NCBI RefSeq assembly: GCF_023910635.1
Contig: NZ_JAAVVZ010000007.1
Location: 62,001 to 126,000, forward strand
Length of the DNA stretch: 64,000 bases
Direction: 5' to 3'
Origin: Sphingorhabdus sp.
Lineage (GTDB): Bacteria > Pseudomonadota > Alphaproteobacteria > Sphingomonadales > Sphingomonadaceae
Shown: positions 27,467 through 36,820 of the stretch, one piece after another
How the letters are laid out: the number at the start of each line of letters is the position of its first letter
How positions within the stretch are numbered: position 1 is the first letter of the stretch
Program-made: the position numbers and the translations under genes
The notes under the pieces: generated by a model
What the model saw: the letters and a program-made list of their open reading frames with translations, nothing else
What the model was told of the DNA's origin: nothing
Databases searched by the model: none

Positions 27467-27935
27467 GCGTATCTTCCTATTCCCGTAGAATTCCATTTTC
27501 TTCCAACAACGGCAGCAAACCACAAAGGCGTTCCTAAAGTGTCGTGCCTAGAACAAGAATGATGTATTATCTTTTGTCCTCACTCTACTTTGCCCATCAA
27601 TTGAACCTCTTTTGAATCGCACATGCGCAAACTGATTCAAAACAGGCGGGATTTGGAGAGAGTAACTTGACCCTTCGACACAATGGGAACGACTATCACC
27701 GAGTGATAGACATATCGGGAACGGTTAAACGACCTTTCGGGAACAAAGGCACCGACCTATCAGGAACGGATCAACGCACTTTCGGGAACAAGCCCCGAGC
27801 CGTAACTGGCGCATTAGCTGGACTTTAAGGCATTTGCTGCGCGCTTAACCTTCTAAAATATCTTATAAACCCTCTAACCCTATAGATATTCTATTTGAAT
27901 TAAGGACGATATCATTCCTTAAGGCTCAGTCAAAG
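27467..27935. other. Probable vegetative origin oriV
   Basis: The gap between repA and the convergent WGR gene carries the iterons (separate entry) and then an AT-rich stretch at about 27836-27925 (TCTAAAATATCTTATAAACC and following), suitable for strand opening. No clear DnaA box was found by eye. Position right after the initiator gene supports the origin assignment. Confidence 0.65.
27683..27789 (+). repeat. oriV iterons with GGGAAC core
   Basis: Five copies of a core reading (T)ATCGGGAAC or TTTCGGGAAC (one has AGGAAC) end at 27690, 27722, 27744, 27767 and 27789. The last four are spaced 22-23 bp, two helical turns, on the same face of the helix. This is the pattern of initiator-binding iterons. 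Confidence 0.75.
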
Positions 27936-28247
27936 TCAGACGCTGTGTTTCAAGGCGACTTGGGCTCCATTAACGAGGACATAATCAACCCCAATGCGGT
28001 TACGCGCACTTTTGCGGCGCGCAAGGTTATGGCCTACAAAACGTGAAGCATCATCGAATTGATCGAAACTAAGTATGCGACCTTGCCCGCTTGCGCCAAT
28101 CCGCCCCCAATGCAGTGCGACTATCCAATGACCGAACAGATCGCGTTGCACCTCAAGTTGATATTCGCGAGCAACATTGCGCTCCAGATTGATTGCGCGC
28201 AAATGCAGTCGGCAGGGCAGGGGGGGTTGGAATTGGGAGAGGGCCAT
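27936..28247 (-). CDS. WGR-domain protein
   Basis: The 103-residue product is essentially a lone WGR domain (ARE YQLEVQRDLFGHWIVALHWGRIGASGQGRILSFDQFDDASRF), a nucleic-acid-binding fold also found in PARPs and MolR. Stand-alone WGR proteins are frequent on alphaproteobacterial plasmids; function unknown. The gene is convergent to repA and faces the origin, so DNA-end or origin binding is a guess. Start ATG is followed by a Pro-rich tail of low complexity. Confidence 0.8.
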   Translation of the reverse strand: MALSQFQPPLPCRLHLRAINLERNVAREYQLEVQRDLFGHWIVALHWGRIGASGQGRILSFDQFDDASRFVGHNLARRKSARNRIGVDYVLVNGAQVALKHSV

Positions 28248-28662
28248 TTGCTAATATTAGCGCTGGGCACGGACCAAGTCTTATGGATATTTTGAATCTA
28301 TCAACCATATTTGATTCAGCGAGTCGAACTACTCACTAGGCGACTTCCTTTTGGGCTTGCCGACAGGCTCAACATTTCACTCACACGCATATAAAATTAA
28401 ATACTCAAACATCAATGTTATCAGATACTTGACTGCGTATCTACGTCGGTAACGTTACAAACACTTAATATACGTAATAAAACAGCACCACGTGGCTGCC
28501 TTGGGCTCAAGCCAGCCTAGCCAAGCCATATCCGGCGCTACCTGCAGCGTAAAAGGGCTATCAGATGGGGTAAGACGGATAACCCATATAAGCCTTAATC
28601 GCGCAGATCACCCCCATCCTATTAAGATTTTCAGCGCCTAACAGCGCATTTCCTCTCGCACC
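28248..28662. other. Gene-free upstream region of the accessory block
   Basis: No gene is supported here. It contains AT-rich sequence, a 10-bp palindrome GTAACGTTAC at 28449-28458, and leads into the purine-rich leader before the methyltransferase-helicase gene. A promoter for the block is expected here but none is convincing by eye. Confidence 0.4.
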
Positions 28663-28683
28663 AAAAGGGAAGGGGGAGAGGAG
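28663..28683 (+). promoter_or_regulatory. Purine-rich leader element, copy 1
   Basis: CAAAAGGGAAGGGGGAGAGG lies about 40 bases before the start of the methyltransferase-helicase gene. CCTCTC a little upstream can pair with GAGAGG at its end, enclosing the G-run in a loop. It is too far from the ATG to be the ribosome site. Similar elements precede four other gene groups in the window. Confidence 0.5.
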
Positions 28684-28719
28684 ATTGGGAGAATTTCGTA
28701 GCATCGAAAGGGTCCCATT

Positions 28720-31700
28720 ATGTCAATCACTACAACAGTCCAGTCATCTGAAAAAGCTGCACGCATTCATGCTGCGGCCAAACAGATCATCCAACTATTT
28801 CCCGGCACGATCAGCCGCGCCAATCTCGACGCAGCAATGTACAACGCTTTTGGTTCGACCAGCGCGCAAGGAGAATGGAGCCAGCGTGAATCCTTCGAAA
28901 TGCTCGAACATGCCCTGACATTGTTTCTTATAGCTCAGCCCGATTGCTCCGATGAACAAATCCATTCGATTGTCTCGTCACTTCCCACCCACACGGTACG
29001 CAGCGAAACGCAGATAGACTATCAGCAATTCTCAACACCAGCCCCGCTTGCCCGTTTGATGCAATTAGCCGCTGCTATCACCAACGAAGATATCATACTT
29101 GAACCTAGTGCTGGCACAGGCCTGTTGCTTGCACAAATTGCTGGCAAAGGCGCAACACTTGCTATCAATGAATTTGAAACGCTGCGCGCCGAATTACTTA
29201 AACTTGCATATCCACAGTTCAACGTCACAACATTCGATGGCCAATACATCAACGCAATGTGCAAAATACGCCCAAGCGTCATCTTGATGAACCCGCCATT
29301 CAGCAGAAATGGCGACAAACATCACGACCCGCTCACTGCAGGCCGCCACATCGATGCCGCGCTAAACACACTCCTGCCAGGGGGCCGACTGGTCGCTATC
29401 ATGCCGCCATATTTTCATGAATTTGGTCGCACTGATGTGTACACGCGGATTACCAAAACCTACACGGTACAAGCCAACTGCCCAATTGAAGACGGGTTTT
29501 CCAAACAAGGAACGGACACCGCCACCCGGCTTGTCGTCATCGACAAGATAGCCACCGAGCAAACAGCAGCTTGTATTTCAAATCTGGCAGACATCCCATC
29601 CAAACTGCCCGCACGCACAGCAATCGATGCCGCAAAACCAAAGCCTCAAAGGCTATTTTCAGCATTCAAAACAGCAGCCAAAATTACACCGGCACCAATG
29701 AAGCACACCGCCAGCATAGAGGTTGGCGCCATTACCTATTCAAAGCTGACAGAGCCAAACTACTCAGCGGACCAAGCCGGAATTTATCTCAACTACCAGC
29801 CAACGCGGATAGCAATCGACAGGGCAGGGCGGCATCCGACACAATTGGTTGAATCGATAGCAATGGGATCAATTGCTGCACCAATCCCAAACTATGTCCC
29901 ACAGTTGCCCGAACAAATCGTCACCAAGCGCGTTTTAAGCGCTGCTCAGCTCGAAACGCTCATTTATGCAGGTGAAGCCCACAATCACTTCCTACCGGGC
30001 TCCTACACGCTCTCGGACGACAAGGCTAACCTGATATCAAGTCCACACGGCGAGACATATCGTCAAGGATATTTCATCGGCGATGGAACAGGCGCAGGCA
30101 AGGGCAGGGAAGTTGCCGCTATCATCATGGACCAATGGGTCCGCGGCAGCCGCAAACATATCTGGATCAGCGAGAACAACACTTTGCTCGAAGACGCACA
30201 GCGCGATTGGACAGCACTTGGCGGTTTAACACCCGACATTCAGCCTCTCGCCAACTGGAAGCCGCACGAAGTCATTCAAATGCGCCAAGGCATATTATTT
30301 TTGTCTTACCCAGGCCTGCGCTCCAAAACGGGAGAACGACCCCGCCTCGAACAAATACTCGAATTTGCCGGACCGGATTTCGATGGGGTTCTTATCTTCG
30401 ATGAATCTCACGCCATGGGCAATGCTGCCGGCAAGAAAAACGAATTTCGCGAACAGTCCGCCTCACAGCAAGGCATTGCAGGCGTTCGGCTACAGAACCA
30501 GCTTCCAAAGGCACGCATAGTCTATTCGTCGGCCACAGGCGCATCAAATATCGAAAATCTCAGCTATACGCTTCGACTGGGCCTATGGGGCGAGGGGACG
30601 GCATTTGGTAACCGCGAACAATTCATCAACGAAATATCAACAGGCGGGATTGCTGCCCTTGAACTGATTGCGCGCGAACTCAAAGGACTTGGCCTTTATT
30701 GCGCCAGGTCACTTAGCTACGCCGGGGTCGAATATGATATTCTCGAACAAAATCTCACGCCCGAACAAATAACCAACTTCAATATCTATGCCGACGCTTG
30801 GGCAATCATTCACCAAAACCTGAAAATTGCGCTTGAAGCAGCCAATATTATTGATCCATCTAACGGCCAAACCCTTAACGGACAGGCGCTTGGCTCGGCG
30901 CGGTCGCGGTTTGAAAGCACAAAACAACGGTTTTTTGCAGCTTTGCTGCTGTCAATGAAATTACCAGCGTTAATTCCTGCCATACAGTCCGCACTCGATG
31001 ATGAGATGAGCTGCGTCATCCAACTGGTTACCACCGCCGAAGCAACGCTTGATCGCAGGCTTGCAGCCCTCTCAGACGAAGATCGGGCTGATCTGATGAT
31101 CGACTTATCGCCGCTTGAGCATATGATGGACTATCTCCAAAACGCCTTTCCAGTGCGCCAAATGATTGTTCGGCGCGATGAAACGGGTGATAAATATTCC
31201 GAACCGATGTCCGATGCAGACGGAAATCCGGTTTTCAATCCAGAAGCCCTCGACTTACGTGACCGTTGTATCGAAAATCTGTGCGCAATGCCGCCCATCG
31301 CAACCGCGCTCGACGCTCTCATCAACCATTTTGGATCCGAACATGTCGCGGAAATAACAGGGCGCACGCGCCGGCTCATCACACTCGAAAATGGCGAACA
31401 GAAGCTGGAAACACGCTCGGCGCGTACAAATATCGTCGAAACCGACCACTTCATGCAAGGCCGCAAGCGCATATTGGCATTTTCTGACGCTGGCGGCACT
31501 GGGCGGTCTTATCATGCCAGCCTCACACATCCCAATCAACAGCGCCGCGTCCACTTCCTGCTCGAGCCAGGCTGGCGCGCTGACAAGGCAATCCAAGGAC
31601 TCGGGCGAACAAACCGAACAAATCAGGCATCCGCCCCGATATTTCGTCCGGTCACGACCGATTGTCGCGGAGAACGGCGCTTCATTTCGACCATTGCACG

Positions 31701-32892
31701 GCGGCTCGATTCACTTGGTGCCATCACGCGCGGACAGAGACAAGCCGGAGGACAAAACATGTTCAATCCAGCTGACAATCTTGAGAGCGATTTTGCCAAA
31801 GAGGCCCTCAAAAAATGGTATAATCTTCTGTTCAACGGCAAATTGCAAAGCATCACACTCAATCAATTTGAAGATATCAGCGGCCTAAAACTAACCGACG
31901 AAGGTGCACTGAAGGACGAATTACCGCCAATCCAGCGCTTCTTAAACCGCCTTTTGGCTATGCGCATTGAATTGCAAAATACGATTTTCGATGAATTCAT
32001 GGGTCTGATCGAATCCCGGATCGAAGAAGCTCGCAAAGCGGGCACGCTCGACCTTGGCGTCGAAACGATCCGCGCCGACCGCCTCGAAATTATCGAAGAT
32101 ACGCTGCTGCGCACCGACCCAAAAACAGGTGCCACCTCAAATCTTCTCTCGATTTCTGCCGAATGGAAAAGTGAGTTTATCCCGCTCGAAGACGCCGAAA
32201 ACTACATTGCTAAGCATCCTAGTGTAAGAATCTTACAAAATGACAGATCAAAACGCGTTGCAATTTTGCGTCCGAGCCACATTTTCACAACCGATGATGG
32301 CGCAAGTCACCGTTACTACCGGCTCGTTACCCCTGGCGGGGACGAACGCATCAGCGATCAAACCCTTGCTGAAAGCTACTGGCGTGATACCCCTATCGGG
32401 GCATTCCGCGAAGGTTGGAAAGCGCAGGCTGCCGAGCTTGCAAACACAGTTAACCGCGACATAATCTATGTCGCGACCGGCCAGATTCTGCCAATCTGGA
32501 ACCATCTTGATAAAAACCACGTCACCGTTCGGCGTATCGTAACCGCAGACGGAAGATCAATCTTAGGCCGCGTTGTACCAAAGCATTCGCTTGATGCCCT
32601 CTACACCGCAACCGGCGTGGATAAAGCAGCCAAGCTCACGCCTGCCGAAATCGCAAAGCATGTCATGGATGGCAACAGATACACGCTGCCGATCGCGATC
32701 AAACTTCAGCTCAAACGCAGCCGCGTCAACACCGAATTCCGACTTGAAATCCTAGAATTACCGCCAGCGCGGCTCGAAGAATTCAAGGCAATGGGCTGTT
32801 TCACAGAGATCATCCAGTGGAACACCCGGCTTTTCATTCCCAAAAGCCGCGAGATCGAAATTCTCACGCACATACTCTCCCGCACATTTTGA
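28720..32892 (+). CDS. Adenine methyltransferase fused to strawberry-notch helicase (DarB-like)
   Basis: The 1390-residue protein joins an N-terminal N6-adenine methyltransferase (QFSTPAPLARLM near 108; EPSAGTGLLLAQIA; catalytic LMNPPFSRN near 190) to a strawberry-notch type SF2 helicase: Walker A FIGDGTGAGKGREVA near 455, DESH near 560, and C-terminal GGTGRSYHASL and IQGLGRTNRTNQ near 960. Phage P1 DarB has the same combination and protects incoming DNA from type I restriction, so anti-restriction during plasmid entry is the likely role. ATG has AAAGGG upstream. A leader element and long 5 prime region precede it. Confidence 0.88.
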   Translation: MSITTTVQSSEKAARIHAAAKQIIQLFPGTISRANLDAAMYNAFGSTSAQGEWSQRESFEMLEHALTLFLIAQPDCSDEQIHSIVSSLPTHTVRSETQIDYQQFSTPAPLARLMQLAAAITNEDIILEPSAGTGLLLAQIAGKGATLAINEFETLRAELLKLAYPQFNVTTFDGQYINAMCKIRPSVILMNPPFSRNGDKHHDPLTAGRHIDAALNTLLPGGRLVAIMPPYFHEFGRTDVYTRITKTYTVQANCPIEDGFSKQGTDTATRLVVIDKIATEQTAACISNLADIPSKLPARTAIDAAKPKPQRLFSAFKTAAKITPAPMKHTASIEVGAITYSKLTEPNYSADQAGIYLNYQPTRIAIDRAGRHPTQLVESIAMGSIAAPIPNYVPQLPEQIVTKRVLSAAQLETLIYAGEAHNHFLPGSYTLSDDKANLISSPHGETYRQGYFIGDGTGAGKGREVAAIIMDQWVRGSRKHIWISENNTLLEDAQRDWTALGGLTPDIQPLANWKPHEVIQMRQGILFLSYPGLRSKTGERPRLEQILEFAGPDFDGVLIFDESHAMGNAAGKKNEFREQSASQQGIAGVRLQNQLPKARIVYSSATGASNIENLSYTLRLGLWGEGTAFGNREQFINEISTGGIAALELIARELKGLGLYCARSLSYAGVEYDILEQNLTPEQITNFNIYADAWAIIHQNLKIALEAANIIDPSNGQTLNGQALGSARSRFESTKQRFFAALLLSMKLPALIPAIQSALDDEMSCVIQLVTTAEATLDRRLAALSDEDRADLMIDLSPLEHMMDYLQNAFPVRQMIVRRDETGDKYSEPMSDADGNPVFNPEALDLRDRCIENLCAMPPIATALDALINHFGSEHVAEITGRTRRLITLENGEQKLETRSARTNIVETDHFMQGRKRILAFSDAGGTGRSYHASLTHPNQQRRVHFLLEPGWRADKAIQGLGRTNRTNQASAPIFRPVTTDCRGERRFISTIARRLDSLGAITRGQRQAGGQNMFNPADNLESDFAKEALKKWYNLLFNGKLQSITLNQFEDISGLKLTDEGALKDELPPIQRFLNRLLAMRIELQNTIFDEFMGLIESRIEEARKAGTLDLGVETIRADRLEIIEDTLLRTDPKTGATSNLLSISAEWKSEFIPLEDAENYIAKHPSVRILQNDRSKRVAILRPSHIFTTDDGASHRYYRLVTPGGDERISDQTLAESYWRDTPIGAFREGWKAQAAELANTVNRDIIYVATGQILPIWNHLDKNHVTVRRIVTADGRSILGRVVPKHSLDALYTATGVDKAAKLTPAEIAKHVMDGNRYTLPIAIKLQLKRSRVNTEFRLEILELPPARLEEFKAMGCFTEIIQWNTRLFIPKSREIEILTHILSRTF

Positions 32893-32898
32893 AAATTC

Positions 32899-32956
32899 AT
32901 CGGCGCGTGCGCCGATCCCCCAATAAAATCTGAAAAGAGGGAAGGGGGAAGAGGAG
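32899..32956 (+). promoter_or_regulatory. Hairpin plus purine-rich leader element, copy 2
   Basis: A perfect 8-bp hairpin (ATCGGCGC-GT-GCGCCGAT, 32899-32916) begins seven bases after the preceding stop and is followed by CCCCC, an AT-rich spacer and AAAAGAGGGAAGGGGGAAGA (from 32933). CCCCC can pair with the GGGGG. No T-run follows the hairpin, so it is not a normal terminator. It stands 50 bases before the ParB-like gene. Confidence 0.5.
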
Positions 32957-33008
32957 AATTGCGTCCGGAAAAGGTTCGGGAGCATCATCTATACCAAGGA
33001 ATACACCC

Positions 33009-35012
33009 ATGAGCATCATCACAGTCAAACTAAACAAGCTTCGGATTGCTGAGACAAACGTCCGCAAGGCGTATACCAATATCGAACCGCTCGCAGCTTC
33101 AATAGCAGCCCACGGCCTCTTGCAAAAAATGCGCGTCGCACCGTCCAAGAAGAAAGGCTTTTACGACGTGTTCGCAGGTGGCCGCAGGCTCCGCGCGTTT
33201 CAGTATAATGTCGAACAAGGCCTCACAAAGACCGATATTGAAATTGACGTCGAACTCGACGAGTCCGATGAAAACACGCAGCGCGAAAAATCGACCGCCG
33301 AAAACACGCAACGCGTCGCCATGACCGCGGCTGACGAGGTCCGCGCTTTCAAGGAATTCATGGGCGACAGAACCGATGCCCAGGCAATCGCTGATGTTGC
33401 CAAACGCTTTGGATGCACCGAAAATCTTGTCTCCCGGCGTCTTCGCCTAGCAAATCTTGCCGATCCCATCTTCAATGCTCTTGCCGAGGGCAAAATCACG
33501 CTCGATGTTGCCGCTGCCTATGCCGCGACTGATGACCAGGCAAAGCAGCTCACCGTATGGGATCAAGCCGCGGGTCTTTATACCAACGCATCCACCATCA
33601 AGCGGCAAATCCAGGACGGATCTATCCCGTCGACCAGCCCTGTTGCCATCCTCGTGGGTGCGCACGAATATACAGCCGCAGGCGGCCGTATCGAATGCGA
33701 CCTGTTTGCCAATGAAAATGATGCTGTATGGCTTGACGGCGACATCGCCAACAATCTCGCAATGGCCAAAATGGAAGCGCAAGCGACCATCGTTGCGGCT
33801 GAACACAACATCGCTTGGGTGACGCCTATCCTGCAGAGCTACGCTCCGCACGAACAGGTCAGCCAGCTACACCGTTACTATGCTCAGCGCGAACCGCTTA
33901 ATGATAAAGAACAAGCGAACATTGAACAGCTCCAAACAAAGTTGGCCTCGATCTACGAGGCTGTTGAATCTGGCGATCTTGCTGAAGACGAAGCTCAAGA
34001 GCAAATTGGACCGCTTGAAAAAGAATATGAACGCATATGTGCCAAGTCCTTCGTCATCCCCGAAGCGATGAAGCCTCACATCGGCCATTTTCTCCTGCTT
34101 ACGCGCGAAGGAACCGTTGCCCTTGATGCAACATTATACTCCACCGTCAAATCCATCAGCCTTACCAACGATGAAACAGGCGAAGAGACAGTCGTTCCTA
34201 TTCAGAAGGGCGCTGGCGATCCGGCAAAATTGTCGGCAAAACTGGTGGAAGAACTTTCCGTTCAACGGCGTGATATTCTGTCGCTTCATGTCGCCAACAA
34301 CCCGCAAGTTGCGCTCGATATCACTATCTTCCAGCTCGCACTCAAGACTGCCGGGATCTATGATTATCAGATTAAGACCAATTCGGTCATCACAATGCAC
34401 GGGTCGGTAAACCCATCGCTAACCGCCCGGGTTGAATCGCCCGCAAGCCAGCAGCTTCAGGCAATCCGCAATAGTCTCGACATGAGTTGGTACACCGAGC
34501 ACAACACTGTAGCGTCATTCGTCGCATTCATGAACTTGCCCGAAGAGACCAAAGCCGCTTGGCTTGCCTTTGCAGTCAGCAGCTCGCTTGTCGCCTCGCT
34601 CAACGAAAGGGACAGTTTACACAACTGGCTTGGACAGCATCTCGATATCGACACCGCAGCCTACTGGCGGCCAACCGGAGCCAATTTCTTCGACCGCGTA
34701 TCAAAAACCGTCACAATGGCTGCACTTGCCGACGTCGGCGGACCCGGCTTTGGCGCCCACTACGCCAATTGCAAAAAAGCTGACCTTGCTGCTGCTGCCG
34801 AAAAGATTTTTGCTGGCGACTTCATTGAAAGCCCTGAAATCAAGGCCAAGGCGCTTAGCTGGACACCGGCTGTCATGCAATTTGACAGCGCGGCCAGCGA
34901 AGAGCCCCCATTGGTTGAAAACGAAGAATACTCCGACGACAACCAATTCGAAGCCGGCGAGAATATCGAAGCCGAAACAGCTTCTGAACCCGAACCTGCC
35001 GAAGAAGTCTAA
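33009..35012 (+). CDS. Long ParB-like protein (ParB/Srx domain)
   Basis: The 667-residue protein has an N-terminal ParB domain (KLNKLRIAETNVRKAYTNIEPLAASIAAHGLLQKMRV, VFAGGRRLRAFQ, STAENTQRVAMTAADEVRAF) and a KorB-like HTH (IADVAKRFGCTENLVSRRLRLANLADPIFNALAEGKITLDVAAAYA), then about 400 residues with a coiled-coil section and an acidic tail. It is distinct from the partition ParB at 25 kb. Such long ParB proteins are standard next to DarB-like and ArdC genes on conjugative plasmids; role in protecting or processing incoming DNA is inferred. Confidence 0.88.
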   Translation: MSIITVKLNKLRIAETNVRKAYTNIEPLAASIAAHGLLQKMRVAPSKKKGFYDVFAGGRRLRAFQYNVEQGLTKTDIEIDVELDESDENTQREKSTAENTQRVAMTAADEVRAFKEFMGDRTDAQAIADVAKRFGCTENLVSRRLRLANLADPIFNALAEGKITLDVAAAYAATDDQAKQLTVWDQAAGLYTNASTIKRQIQDGSIPSTSPVAILVGAHEYTAAGGRIECDLFANENDAVWLDGDIANNLAMAKMEAQATIVAAEHNIAWVTPILQSYAPHEQVSQLHRYYAQREPLNDKEQANIEQLQTKLASIYEAVESGDLAEDEAQEQIGPLEKEYERICAKSFVIPEAMKPHIGHFLLLTREGTVALDATLYSTVKSISLTNDETGEETVVPIQKGAGDPAKLSAKLVEELSVQRRDILSLHVANNPQVALDITIFQLALKTAGIYDYQIKTNSVITMHGSVNPSLTARVESPASQQLQAIRNSLDMSWYTEHNTVASFVAFMNLPEETKAAWLAFAVSSSLVASLNERDSLHNWLGQHLDIDTAAYWRPTGANFFDRVSKTVTMAALADVGGPGFGAHYANCKKADLAAAAEKIFAGDFIESPEIKAKALSWTPAVMQFDSAASEEPPLVENEEYSDDNQFEAGENIEAETASEPEPAEEV

Positions 35013-35031
35013 CCCCGCTTCACGGTAGCTG

Positions 35032-35065
35032 TGCAGGGGCCAGGCCGATGCCCCTGGTCCCTGCA
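35032..35065 (+). other. Strong hairpin after the long ParB gene
   Basis: A 13-bp stem (TGCAGGGGCCAGG with CCTGGTCCCTGCA, one G-T pair) encloses an 8-base loop. It lies 20 bases after the ParB-like stop and 29 before the next small gene. No T-run follows, so it may be an RNA stabiliser or attenuator rather than a terminator. Confidence 0.55.
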
Positions 35066-35093
35066 TATTCAAAACATCCAACAGAGACGCATT

Positions 35094-35339
35094 ATGCACG
35101 CACTTCCTGCGAATATCCAACCCCGCGCCTATTTCACAGGGCAAAACCCTGCACCATACCGGGCCTATGACGACGACGGTGACGTCTATTTCATTTCAGG
35201 TCGGCACGGTGCTTGGGCAGCCAGCTGCGCCGCCGATCCGGCAAAGCCCAATTTATACGCAGCAACGCTTCAGCGGCTGTCGATGGAACTTGCACGCACG
35301 CACTATCCGCGACCGCGCCAATTGCAGCTGAATATCTAG
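35094..35339 (+). CDS. Small conserved-looking plasmid protein
   Basis: Unrecognised 81-residue product (MHALPANIQPRAYFTGQ..AYDDDGDVYFISGRHGAWAASC). The aromatic-rich, globular composition and its place between the ParB-like and ardC genes suggest a real small gene of the leading-region block. The ORF could extend 21 codons upstream through the hairpin, so the internal ATG is preferred; only a weak ribosome site (AGAGAC) is seen. Confidence 0.55.
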   Translation: MHALPANIQPRAYFTGQNPAPYRAYDDDGDVYFISGRHGAWAASCAADPAKPNLYAATLQRLSMELARTHYPRPRQLQLNI

Positions 35340-35443
35340 GATCAAAGCCGCAAACCCACCAACCTCAATAATTCCACCGGCCATCACAGATTGCCCGAAA
35401 AACACAACGCAGCAGCGCCTTCGGCCCAATTCACTGCGCCTGA

Positions 35444-35465
35444 CAAAAGGGGAGCGGGGAAGGGG
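35444..35465 (+). promoter_or_regulatory. Purine-rich leader element, copy 3
   Basis: CAAAAGGGGAGCGGGGAAGG ends 35 bases before ardC. It is preceded by GCGCCTTCGGCCCAATTCACTGCGCC, which can fold. The order hairpin-like GC stretch, CCCAAT, then AAAAG plus G-runs parallels copies 2 and 4. Confidence 0.45.
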
Positions 35466-35499
35466 TGTTGACGCTTTTTTTCGCCAAAGGAGAAATAAC

Positions 35500-36414
35500 A
35501 TGCCCAGCAATCAGTCAGACCGCTGCGACATTTATCAAAAGACCACGAATCACATCATCAAGGCCATTGAAAAAGGCGCAGGCGACTTTCAGATGCCCTG
35601 GCACCACAGCGGCAACGCGATCACGCGGCCCCTCAACATTGCCAGCAAGAAGCGCTATCGCGGCGGGAATGTCATTATGCTTTGGGCAACCGCCGACGCA
35701 ATGAACTATTCAACAGGCATTTGGGGAACATACCGGCAGTGGCAAGCCCTCGGCGCACATGTCCGCAAAGGCCAATCTGGAACTTATCTGATTTTCTGGA
35801 AACGAACCGAAGCAGCTGAAACCGGGGTGAACAATCCGCTTGGTGATGCGGACGAGGCAACCCGCAGCCGGATGTTTGCCCGCGGCTTTACCGTATTCAA
35901 TCAGGATCAGGTTGAAGGCTACGAGCCGCCCGAAGCAGGCGAACCCGTTCTTGAAGACGCCATGCGTATACCCGATGCACAAATGTTCTTCGATAACCTT
36001 CAGATCGCTATGCGATACGAAGGCGATCAAGCTTGCTACATCCCGTCGGCTGACATGATTAAAATGCCGGAATTTGCCCGCTTCAAATCCAGCGACGCCT
36101 TCTATTCAACGCTGTTTCACGAAGCTGGACACGCAACAGGCGCAAAGACGCGGCTGAATCGCACCTTTGGCAAGCATTTTGGTGACGAACTCTACTCCAG
36201 AGAGGAACTGACTGCAGAACTCACCGCCGCTTACATCATGGCCGATCTTGGTCTCGCCTGTATTCCGCGTCCCGATCATGCCGCCTATATCCAGTCATGG
36301 CTCACAACGCTGCGCGACGATCCAAAAGCACTGCTAACAGCAGCAAGCAAGGCACAGGCGGCCGCTGACTGGATGCACGAGGCGCAAGAGCGCGCGCTCA
36401 AGATTGCCGCCTGA
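35500..36414 (+). CDS. ardC: ArdC-like anti-restriction protein
   Basis: ArdC binds single-stranded DNA and carries a metalloprotease-like fold; in plasmid pSa it protects incoming DNA from restriction. The 304-residue product has the DUF1738 ssDNA-binding domain (QMPWHHSGNAITRPLNIASKKRYRGGNVIMLWATA, GTYRQWQALGAHVRKGQSGTYLIFWK) and a zincin domain with HEAGH at about residue 206 plus a downstream SREELTAELTAAYI (third ligand Glu). All motifs are intact. AAAGGAG precedes the ATG. Confidence 0.94.
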   Translation: MPSNQSDRCDIYQKTTNHIIKAIEKGAGDFQMPWHHSGNAITRPLNIASKKRYRGGNVIMLWATADAMNYSTGIWGTYRQWQALGAHVRKGQSGTYLIFWKRTEAAETGVNNPLGDADEATRSRMFARGFTVFNQDQVEGYEPPEAGEPVLEDAMRIPDAQMFFDNLQIAMRYEGDQACYIPSADMIKMPEFARFKSSDAFYSTLFHEAGHATGAKTRLNRTFGKHFGDELYSREELTAELTAAYIMADLGLACIPRPDHAAYIQSWLTTLRDDPKALLTAASKAQAAADWMHEAQERALKIAA

Positions 36415-36508
36415 CGATGCTCAAAGTCACAGTTTTGAAGAGGCGTGATGCACGACAGCTGCCGAGAATGGCGATTAAGGCAGACTGGCACCATCAGGAG
36501 ATTTTGAA

Positions 36509-36820
36509 ATGGAATGTTTAACAGTACAGCTTGTTCCTTTGTCTGTTTTTCGGAAAGATGGGACTCCGGTTCTAACAGCGGATTTAACCAAATATCCCGG
36601 GAAAAAATCAGATTTGAAAGATGCGGTGCGATATCTGCAGCAAGCCGCCGCCGCGCCGATTTTGTTGCAGCAGCTTATAGCCGCGCAAGCTGAATGCCTG
36701 GCATGGCGCGCAGGCCTCAATCGTCGCACAAATTTATCCAAAACGAAAGTTGGTGCAACCTATGCGGATCAATCGCGCATTGCGGCAGCCATAGCTCAGG
36801 CAAAGACGGTGCAATCATGA
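36509..36820 (+). CDS. Hypothetical protein, first gene of an overlapping chain
   Basis: Unrecognised, 103 residues. AGGAG lies nine nt before the ATG. The mid-part (KKSDLKDAVRYLQQAAAAPILLQQLIAAQAECLAWRAGL) should form helices; a short basic tail follows. Its stop overlaps the next ATG by four nt, starting a run of six genes joined in the same way and ending at the GHKL ATPase gene. Confidence 0.6.
   Translation: MECLTVQLVPLSVFRKDGTPVLTADLTKYPGKKSDLKDAVRYLQQAAAAPILLQQLIAAQAECLAWRAGLNRRTNLSKTKVGATYADQSRIAAAIAQAKTVQS

Noticed and set aside
32899-32916. Rho-independent terminator after the methyltransferase-helicase gene
   Set aside because: The hairpin is perfect but is followed by CCCCC and no T-run; treated as part of the leader element.
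34564-35028. 154-residue plus-strand ORF
   Set aside because: Out-of-frame shadow of the long ParB-like gene, with low-complexity Pro/Lys content.
36417-36521. 34-codon ORF between ardC and the overlapping chain
   Set aside because: No ribosome site and no protein-like features; overlaps the next well-supported start.
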